Shown piece by piece: positions 1 to 6,676 of a stretch of 16,078 nucleotides of DNA (within the stretch, counting starts at the first letter, position 1; the number at the start of each line of letters is the position of its first letter). A program made the translations under genes and the position numbers. The DNA comes from Haplosporangium gracile. Lineage: Eukaryota > Mortierellomycota > Mortierellomycetes > Mortierellales > Mortierellaceae. The stretch lies in contig JAAAUF010000922.1 in assembly GCA_015499985.1 (NCBI GenBank), positions 1-16,078 on the forward strand, written 5' to 3'. A model generated the notes under the pieces. That model made no database searches and was not told where the DNA came from. It saw only the letters and a list, made by a program, of their open reading frames with translations.

Positions 1-393
1 GAGGATGTGTGCGGAGAATATGAGGGTAGAACGAGTGGGTGTGTTCCAATTACGCCTAGCATTACGCTTAGCATTACGCTTAGCATTACGCTTAGCATTT
101 CGCTTAGCATTTCGCTTAACGACGGACGCGACTTGAAGTTATTTACATTACGCTTAATAAGTCAGTCACAAATTTCATTACGCTTATGGCTGTTATGCTT
201 AAAGGTGTAGACCCCAAAATAAGTCGAGGGTCGTAGGTTTGAGCGGGAGCATTTTCGTATTGTAAGGTCTGCGCAGCTGACAAGATGGTGTCAAATGCGC
301 AAATAAGTGGCTGATTTTTTTGTGAAGTGATCCTACTTTGACGGCCCCTAGTGGCTTTTTTTAATAACAGAGAGAAACAAGACGTCATCGCCG
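1..393. other. Non-coding left flank with repeat
   Basis: No credible gene is visible here. The segment holds the 12-bp minisatellite described separately, then about 190 bases of mixed sequence leading into the 3' end of the methyltransferase gene that is read on the minus strand. The short open frames across it are either the translated repeat (alternating Ile/Thr/Leu/Ser) or low-information sequence. Part of 200-393 should be the methyltransferase 3' UTR and polyadenylation region, but I see no clear polyadenylation signal. Confidence 0.6.
49..200. repeat. 12-bp minisatellite with outlying core copies
   Basis: Six head-to-tail 12-bp units lie at 49-120. The first reads ATTACGCCTAGC, the next three are identical ATTACGCTTAGC, and the last two are ATTTCGCTTAGC and ATTTCGCTTAAC. 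The 10-bp core ATTACGCTTA recurs outside the tandem block at 147-156 and 177-186, and a weaker copy (GTTATGCTTA) sits near 192-201. Identical central units with diverged edges are typical of minisatellites. The extra spaced, same-orientation copies also fit the subterminal repeats of a DNA transposon, but no element end can be proved. It is not the TTAGGG telomere repeat. Confidence 0.9.
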
Positions 394-1218
394 CTACTCC
401 TTGCGGCAGATGATCTCGCCATGAAGCACCGAGAACCAGCCATTGTCATCTTCGATCCAGGTCCTCCACGCCTTAGCCATCGCCTTCAGTTCCTCTTGAG
501 TTGCCAGATTCAACTCCGTCGCATTGGCGGCAAAGACCGACGACAACGTACGCTCCTCCATTGACCCGCCCCAATACGCGCGCTCCTCTGGAGAGGCGAA
601 GCACCACGCGCCCGAGCTGCAGGTGATCTGAGATCGCGTAAAACCAGCCTCCTGTGCCCAAACATGAAGGCGATAGCCCGGGTGCGGGCTGCTGCCCTTA
701 AGACGACCCATGTGTGTCGCCACCTCCCAAAAGTGCTCCAGACCTTGCAACTCGGGGTACCACAACATCTTGGCCGACTCGCGAACAGCGATAACGCCAC
801 CATCCTTTTTACAGACGCGTTTCATCTCACGTAGTGCCTGAACCGGGTCGACCACATGTTGCAGCACTTGATGCGCATGGACAATGTCAAACGTGTTGTC
901 CGGGAAGTTGAGTTTGTGGATATCGCCGACTTGAAACTCGGTATTGGTGACACCCTGCTGTTGGGCAAAGGTACGTGCGGTCTTCAGAGGCTCTGATGTA
1001 TATTCGATCCCAACCACACGTCCCTGGGGCACCAGTTTGGCCAGGTCGACCGTGATGCTGCCGGGGCCACAACCGACGTCTAGGATGGACATGTGCGACT
1101 GGATGTGAGGGCGCAGGTAGGTAGCCGAGTTGGCGACGGTGCGCCAGCTGTGGGTCTGGAGGACAGCATGGCTGTGGTCTTGCGCATAAACAATTGGCTG
1201 CGAGGTGGAGAAGGACAT
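394..1218 (-). CDS. Class I SAM-dependent methyltransferase
   Basis: A single-exon gene of 274 residues. It has the Rossmann-like fold of small-molecule methyltransferases (UbiE/Methyltransf_11/25 group). Motif I is ILDVGCGPG at residues 45-53, followed by an acidic residue at the end of strand 2 (E72 in VVGIEY) that should hold the SAM ribose. VGDI around D99 contacts the adenine side, and the motif IV-like NTFDIVHAHQVLQHV follows. The last third (WYPELQGLEHFW..., GYRLHVWAQEAGF) is typical of a C-terminal substrate cap. The substrate cannot be read from sequence. I chose the ATG at 1216-1218 because its product begins just before the conserved fold. An in-frame ATG at 1374 would add 52 residues. 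A palindrome and a TTACGTCA site lie just upstream. The neighbour to the right is a dead transposase, so context gives no functional hint. Confidence 0.9.
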   Translation of the reverse strand: MSFSTSQPIVYAQDHSHAVLQTHSWRTVANSATYLRPHIQSHMSILDVGCGPGSITVDLAKLVPQGRVVGIEYTSEPLKTARTFAQQQGVTNTEFQVGDIHKLNFPDNTFDIVHAHQVLQHVVDPVQALREMKRVCKKDGGVIAVRESAKMLWYPELQGLEHFWEVATHMGRLKGSSPHPGYRLHVWAQEAGFTRSQITCSSGAWCFASPEERAYWGGSMEERTLSSVFAANATELNLATQEELKAMAKAWRTWIEDDNGWFSVLHGEIICRKE

Positions 1219-1384
1219 ACTTTGGGTGTGGGTTGGATTGTGTGCGTTGTTGTCGTGGAAGAAGTGGCTGCGAGAAGAAAGGAGTAAAAGGCGTGGTTTG
1301 CCAAAGAGAGAAAAACAGGAGTGGGAAAAGGAGTTTTTATCCCAATTGTGCCACTCATGCGCCAAAAACGCCAAAGTAAAGGAA

Positions 1385-1392
1385 TTACGTCA
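1385..1392. promoter_or_regulatory. CRE/ATF-like site TTACGTCA
   Basis: The octamer TTACGTCA is a common ATF/CREB-type bZIP binding variant. It lies 167 bases before the chosen methyltransferase ATG (1218) and only 11 bases before the alternative ATG (1374). That spacing fits a core promoter for the shorter protein better than for the longer one. Short sites occur by chance, so confidence is low. Confidence 0.3.
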
Positions 1393-1397
1393 TTAGA

Positions 1398-1415
1398 TGG
1401 AAAAATATTTTTCCA
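1398..1415. promoter_or_regulatory. 18-bp perfect palindrome TGGAAAAATATTTTTCCA
   Basis: The 18 bases are a perfect palindrome with a central TA and GGAA/TTCC ends. It lies in the promoter of the methyltransferase, six bases beyond the TTACGTCA site. It could bind a dimeric regulator, or mark the scar of a TA-targeting transposon such as the pogo relic to its right. Neither can be decided from this window. Confidence 0.45.
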
Positions 1416-1543
1416 GTCAGCAAGGTTGTTTCATAAGTGAAAGCTAGTTTTACCTAATAACCTTGAAAAGTTTACCCTTATTTCCATCAACAGCGCCAAT
1501 ACACGTCCGCGATTCTTCCCTCTCTCGGACATCACATCTATGA

Positions 1544-2589
1544 TCAACCAACTCAAGGATAGCAACTCAGCGGGAAGAAGTGCAGGCGCTGGACTACTCT
1601 CCACTATTGGCTAAAGCTCGGGCTGGTGCCGACAAAGTCATCGAACAACAACCTCAAAAACCAGCCAACCCGAAACATCGTAAAGGCGAGAGAGGCGAAG
1701 AGTATACTCTAAGGCGTCGGATGGAGCTGGCCGAGATCTTTCTCCATCTCAGTAGGAGAACAGACGTGAAGGTTACACCTGGCACGTTCCATGAGTTCGT
1801 ACACCTCCCCGTCTCCAGAAAGTCGATCATCCAGTGGAACAAGGACTTTGACAAGTTTATTTTGATGTGGCGCATGGCCAAGGCGACAAATGTACGCTAT
1901 CAACAAATCCAACCAACCTGATACGATACATACTGGACAAAACTGTCTACGAATGGCTATTGGAGGTCCGAAATAAAGATGATGTTGTCAGTGGTCTTCA
2001 GCTTGAGGCTGCAGCCGGCTCTGTTCTTCATATTCCTACGGACTTCATTTACAGCTTCGACGATATCTCTCATGGTCGCACAATCTCCTTTACGACGTCG
2101 TGGCGTTCGAGGATGACACAGGAGTACGGTGTCGCCTACTGCAGTCTCAAAGGAGAAGCAGGATCTGTCGACAAGGATGCTATTGCAGAAAGGATGAACG
2201 AAATCCGCAACATATGTTCAAAAAACTTCGAGCTCGACGGCATCTATAACTGCGATGAGACTGGCATGTACCTCAGAGAGCTTTCCACACGCTCTTACAC
2301 CATGGAGGAGCTCGCGAGCGGTGCCAAACCAGAGCGGGGAACCGCGAATTGAGTGTATGTTCTCCTCTGTATCAACGCCACTGGATCTTCACTTGTCCGA
2401 GCAGCAACGATAGAGGATTTGAGACCTCTTTTCATGAGTAAGGCTTCAAACATGTTGTATCTTTGTTCTAAGAAAATGAAAATTAATTGTCAATTAATTA
2501 CCTTTGTTATTCTAGGCGCGCATCTTGCTCGAGCTTGTGTGTCTAGTTGTACACAAAGTCGACTCAACCTCTTCATTACAGAACGCTAA
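1544..2589 (+). pseudogene. Decayed pogo/Tigger-type transposase
   Basis: This is the N-terminal part of a CENP-B-like DDE transposase. Segment 1 (about 1544-1921) has a basic, helical DNA-binding region (GERGEEYTLRRRMELAEIF, then SRKSIIQWNKDFDKF). Segment 2, which lies in another frame from about 1915, carries the CENP-B-type helix-turn-helix (VYEWLLEVRNKDDVVSGLQL) and then GEAGSVDKDAIAERM. It ends with IYNCDETGMYL, which holds the first catalytic Asp of the DDE_1 core. Three lesions are visible: no ATG in frame at the start, a frame change between about 1905 and 1935 equal to one lost (or two gained) bases, and an in-frame TGA at 2350-2352 inside the conserved GTAN-VYVLLCINATG stretch. Similarity fades after about 2440, and the second and third catalytic acids are missing. 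No terminal inverted repeats were found. It is certainly inactive. Confidence 0.85.
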
Positions 2590-2617
2590 GAAAAATTGCC
2601 TCGCGCGTAAAAGATGA

Positions 2618-2934
2618 GGAGACAGGTGGTGGGTTCTTTTATGTGTAGAGCTCCTTTGCAACTCTTTTGTGTTTTACGACAGCAGCAAGTCCAAGGAGGA
2701 AGTTTATAAGCCCAACAGCCTTGTGTTTTTCGCCGGTCTTTCTCTGCAAGGTAAGAATTGTTTGTCGAAAGTGAAATACTTGGTTTATTGTTATTCGTAA
2801 AACTAACGAAGACTAAAAAATCAAAAGAAACGCGCGAGGCTGTGCTAGTTGGTGGTCAACACAACGGAAAAGGCCTTCGAACAGCAACAATCATAATTCC
2901 AGCGCTGCATAGACTTGATGAGGAGATGAGATGA
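2618..2934 (+). pseudogene. Unidentified spliced ORF fragment
   Basis: A protein-like reading appears if one intron is removed. Exon a (2618-2750) includes SFVFYDSSKSKEEVYKP and NSLVFFAGLSLQ, and ends at a GTAAGA donor. The intron (2751-2827, 77 nt) has CTAAC at 2803-2807 and an AAAAG acceptor. Exon b (2828-2934) joins in frame, includes REAVLVGGQHNGKG and RTATIIIPALHRL, and stops at 2932-2934. The frame has no ATG, and a TGA lies just upstream, so it looks like the C-terminal end of a broken gene. I do not recognise the family. A further open frame at 2987-3202 could belong to the same debris. It may be passenger or neighbouring sequence of the transposon relic. Confidence 0.25.
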
Positions 2935-3585
2935 GGTTTGGGTGTGGTGTGGGTGAAGAGTCGCTAATGTGAGTATGCATTTCTAAGTGCTCTCTGGTGA
3001 GACTGTGACTGTCGGAAGACACAAGGAAAGCAAGGTTTACCAAATGGAGCAAAGGCTGTTTTCGATGATCGGCCGCTGCACCCTGTGCTATGTCTACTGT
3101 AGTCAGTGTTTGCTACTAAGAGACAAGCAAGACATTTCAGTTGACACTTTGCCGCCTTTTAATGAATGTATCAACTTACATTGGCTGCATGAGTTGAATT
3201 AGGAAGTATCCAGGCTGGCATCCTCATTGCCGGAGGCACAAGAATATAGCGTGAATCATCTTTATATCACATTTTTCATTTTTGTTCTTGTTTCGCCCCC
3301 CTCTCCCCTAGTGACGAAGGTATGTGTGTCCTCGTTCTCTAGTTCTTTGCGTTCTTTTGCTTTGTCCTGCCCTTTTTGAGTTCAGTTTGCACGCGTCATT
3401 TTTTCACATTTTTCTTTTTTTTTTTTCCTTTTTCTTCTCTCTCTTTTCTCTTTTTTTTTTACTTTACTCATCAGTATTATTTTGCCTCTCAGGACAGAAA
3501 GGAGATCACCTCCACTCAACACATACATACGCACGCAACCTGTCACACACACTTACGCAAGCTTCAGTAGGAGCCAAATAGAGCA
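2935..3585 (+). other. Non-coding DNA and snurportin 5' region
   Basis: This stretch separates the transposon-derived debris from the snurportin gene. The open frame at 2987-3202 has no recognisable motif. From about 3280 the plus strand becomes T/C-rich, and the last 60 bases before the ATG are CA-rich, as expected for a fungal 5' UTR. No TATA box is evident. Confidence 0.5.
3404..3472 (+). promoter_or_regulatory. Polypyrimidine tract of snurportin promoter
   Basis: Nearly every base in this stretch is T or C on the coding strand, including runs of eleven or more T. It ends about 115 bases before the snurportin ATG. Such tracts are typical of fungal core promoters and often lie just upstream of the transcription start. 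Two long frames translated through it are all Phe/Leu/Ser and were discarded. Confidence 0.4.
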
Positions 3586-6359
3586 ATGTCAAACAACAAC
3601 AGCAACAGCAACAGCCATAGCAACAGCCATAGCAACCAGTCCAACAGGAATAGGACCAGCCACACTACTTCTACTACTGCAACAATGACACAGGAACACT
3701 TGACTCACCATCAACAACACCCCGCCACCAACAACATCCCACAACCACAACCACCATTCCTCCTCCAAACCTTCGATACCACCATCACAATGACATCCTC
3801 CTCAACCACCACCACCACCTCGTCCTCCTCAACAGCAGTGACCTCAGGAGCAGCAACACCCGCGACTCTTACTCATGCCCATGTCATCAGTCAAGCAACC
3901 GTTGAAGCCTTGGGAGACTGGCTTCTTGAATCGGCATCTGTACAGTCAGTTCCTGCAGCACAGGATCAACGTCGTCGACAGAGTTACAAATCTAGTTCGT
4001 TAATTAATAAGTCTTTGAAGCAGTCTCAGGAGGAGCGGCGCAAGATTGCCCTTGCTGAACAAGCCAAGGTACTTTGACAAAGCTATCTTTGTTTTAGAGC
4101 GTTGTTGTTGCCAGATCAACGGATGAAGGGGGTAGAAAGGACTTCATGAAGTTGTGGTATAAGAGAAGAAGATAAAAATATTGTGAGGGAAGATGTGACA
4201 GAGAACATTTTCACTTTTCGTTACTGAGCCAGCCTGACCAACTCACATGTGAATTGTCTATCTTTTCACACTCACACACCCTTTATTTTTACAACTAGAA
4301 ACGATACCAATTCACGAACCACGCCCGGAAATTGGCGCTTTTTGCAAGCGGACAACCCTCAGAAGAATCTTCTGACTCAGAAGACAACGAGGACGACGAG
4401 GATGATGGAGAAGAAGGCGACGAAGCAGACAACAACGGCGATGACGACAGGGATCAGGAAGACGACGACGACGACGAACAGAATCCACTCGGCAAGAAAA
4501 AGAAAAAGAAACGATCCAGCAAAAAAACTTCCTCGCCATCATCATCGCCCTCAGGAACAGGAATTGACCTTGGAGGCAATGGTGGCGGCGGCGGCGCGGC
4601 TATGACGTCTCTCCACAAAGTACCGCCACTAAATCATAAGCGGCGTTTGAGTTCTGGATCGGAATCAGAGGCAACGACGGGGAAGAAGAAGGACAAGACT
4701 GTTGATGCGCTCTCGCCCAAGAAGCCTCGGCTACAGAACAACTCGCCCAAAGCTGCCAAGAAACACAAGGGTCGCAACCCATTTAGGTACTATTCAGCAA
4801 CAATTGCAACAACAAAGGATGACATACTTCGTCGGTTTTTTGTTCTTCTCACGCTCAAGCGACGCATTAGAGTTCTGGCACTGAGGAAACGACACAAGAT
4901 AACGGACGAAGGCGTTATTTACACTTATTCAACTGTGCATTTATGAAATGCATTAGCTAAACAGATATTATTTACGTTCTTCCTTATCTGATGTGATGAT
5001 AGGGATCAGATGATGATGCCAGAACCCATGACGGACATTCCGACAGACCTTGACACGAGCTATTACATTGTCCCACTTCCAGTCGGTCACCGATGCTTTG
5101 TCATTTCAGCAGACGGCAAAACAACAGCCCGCCTGCCCTCGGGTCAATTGCTGGTCACTGCCTTCGAGTCGTGTCTCCCCGCAGGGTCAAATCAGTACCG
5201 TGGCAACAGGAGATCGGACTACTGTATTCTGGACTGTGTATATTCTTCGGTAACCAGGACCTTTTGGACTATTGATATCATGTGCTGGAGGGGCCATCCT
5301 GTTTACGAGTGCGAGACAGAGTTCCGGTTCTGGTGGCTCAGAGGCAAGCTTGCCGAGATTGAGAGTTTGCAAGGGACTTGGATTGCGACTCAGACAAAGG
5401 AATGGGAGCTGGAGCAGGCCAAGAAACGACAAAAGAAGGTGAAACAGTTGAAACGGAGGCAGGAAAAGGCAGCGATGACAGCGGCAGCAGCAACCATAGA
5501 TGTTGTGTCGACAGAGAACTCTAATGGAGCAACACAAGACGAATGTGATGACGGCGATGATGAGGCTGGAACTGAGGGCATGGAGCTGGATCCTACACAA
5601 ACGAGCGCTGTACCTTCGCCGACGGCACGCAGGTTCTGGCCGATTGTGTTTACGCCTCTCCCATATTTCAACGCGTCGATTGATTTGGTTCGCCTGCTGG
5701 CAGAGTCGATGCATCAGCCCACTATACCAACGACTATCACCACACCACCGCTGATGTCACACTCACCAACAACGGTCCATGTTGTCGGCAATGGAGCAGC
5801 AGGATCAATGCGCTCGGCATTGACACTTCTGGAATCTGTATCCCTTTCGTCGGCATCCACATCTACAAAGCCTACAGGACAACTTGTTTCCTCTGTCGCA
5901 CCGCCACCTAAACGATCGACACCAGCGACCACCTTTGCGATTAAGACGCACTCAACTTCAATACCCACGTCCCACTCTTCAAGCAACGGCATAAAGTCCA
6001 ATGGTTCACACATTGTCCCTTCATCGTCACACTCCTTACCCATCACGAGCACACTTGGAACAATGGCTCTTTCAGGTGAAATCGCAACCGCAGCGTCCCT
6101 GTTCCCCGCTCACGACGCCAAACAGAAAATCCGACAGGACCAGACACTGTTACACGAACGCGCCGCAGGATTGGTGTTCTTCAACAAGAAGACCATGTAC
6201 GTCTTGGGATCAACACCGCTCTGCGGGTGGGTTGCGATAGGCCAGATTGGCGATGTCTTCTTTAATGATGAGGGCGGGATTGGGCCTGTGCCTGGAACCA
6301 GTGCGGTCGAGGGTCGGGAGATCGAGATGGAGGATGCTCTTGAACGTATCCGCATTTAA
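3586..6359 (+). CDS. SNUPN: Snurportin-1 (m3G-cap snRNP import adaptor)
   Basis: Three exons: 3586-4068, 4299-4786 and 5003-6359, giving 775 residues. Snurportin carries trimethylguanosine-capped spliceosomal snRNPs into the nucleus with importin-beta. After an Asn/Ser/Thr-rich N-terminus, the importin-beta-binding (IBB) domain spans residues about 126-176. It is split by intron 1 at a conserved spot (...LAEQAK | KRYQFTNHARKLA; human has KSKRLDYVNHARRLA). An acidic tract and a Lys-rich segment follow. The cap-binding domain starts at about 325 (DQMMMPEPMTDIPTDL), with YCILDCVYSS, IDIMCWRGHPVYECET (MCWRGHP at 417-423), EFRFWWLRGKL and GSTPLCGW (726-733; W733 equals human cap-stacking Trp276). 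The protein is about twice the human length. Low-complexity insertions, one with a basic helix, break the domain between FRFWWLRGKL and FWPIVFTPLPYF, and again before ERAAGLVFF. Pro332 occupies the place of human Trp107. It converges with the kinase gene. Confidence 0.93.
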
Positions 6360-6676
6360 GATCGCTTGTTGTCGCTCGGCTGGGTTGCGCCTTTTTTTGG
6401 TCATAAGCGTTATAGTTGTAGCTGTAGTTGTAACTCGACAAGCTTTGCTACTCCTTTCATAAATGCTCCATCGATCTCGATAAAAAAAAGCCGTTCACCA
6501 AGCGATCAAGGCATTTCTTTTTGTTTTTGTCTTTACTTTTGACCATGATGTTTTCCTATGAGGATGACCTAGTTGTCGATGACTCCTAGATTCACTAGCA
6601 GAACGCCATGATTGTTGTGATTGCAGAGTGCACGCCTCTATTTCATCCTATACTCCTGAGGTGAAGTGAGAGAATA
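6360..6676. other. Convergent 3' region, snurportin/kinase
   Basis: This 317-base gap separates the stop codons of two genes read towards each other. It must hold both 3' UTRs and polyadenylation sites. There is a T-rich stretch after the snurportin stop and an A-run at about 6482-6488. No exact AATAAA signal is visible on either strand, and there is no gene. Confidence 0.6.

Larger units (their letters stand above)
1219..1543. other. Methyltransferase 5' region, no gene
   Basis: This gap between the methyltransferase start and the transposase relic contains the TTACGTCA site and the 18-bp palindrome. On the minus strand 1240-1370 is rich in pyrimidines, as are other promoters in this window. 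The small plus-strand frames here (for example 1194-1396) are antisense to this tract and have no protein-like features. Confidence 0.5.

Noticed and set aside
49..120. CRISPR array or telomere repeat
   Set aside because: The units are contiguous 12-mers without spacers, and the genome is eukaryotic. The unit carries CTTAGC, not the TTAGGG fungal telomere repeat.
7..210. Small repeat protein of alternating Ile/Thr/Leu/Ser
   Set aside because: The open frame exists only because the 12-bp unit has no stop in that frame. Nothing else supports a gene.
1398..1440. Left terminal repeat of the pogo element starting at CAGTCAGCAAGG (1414-1425)
   Set aside because: It resembles the CAGT start of pogo/Tigger ends, but no inverted copy was found to the right and no TA duplication flanks it.
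4312..4605. Two overlapping open frames rich in Thr/Lys (plus) and Arg/Cys/Leu (minus)
   Set aside because: Both are out-of-frame readings of the acidic Asp/Glu and Lys tracts in snurportin exon 2.
5187..5714. 175-residue minus-strand open frame
   Set aside because: It is a shadow of the snurportin cap-binding exon, whose plus-strand frame is strongly conserved.
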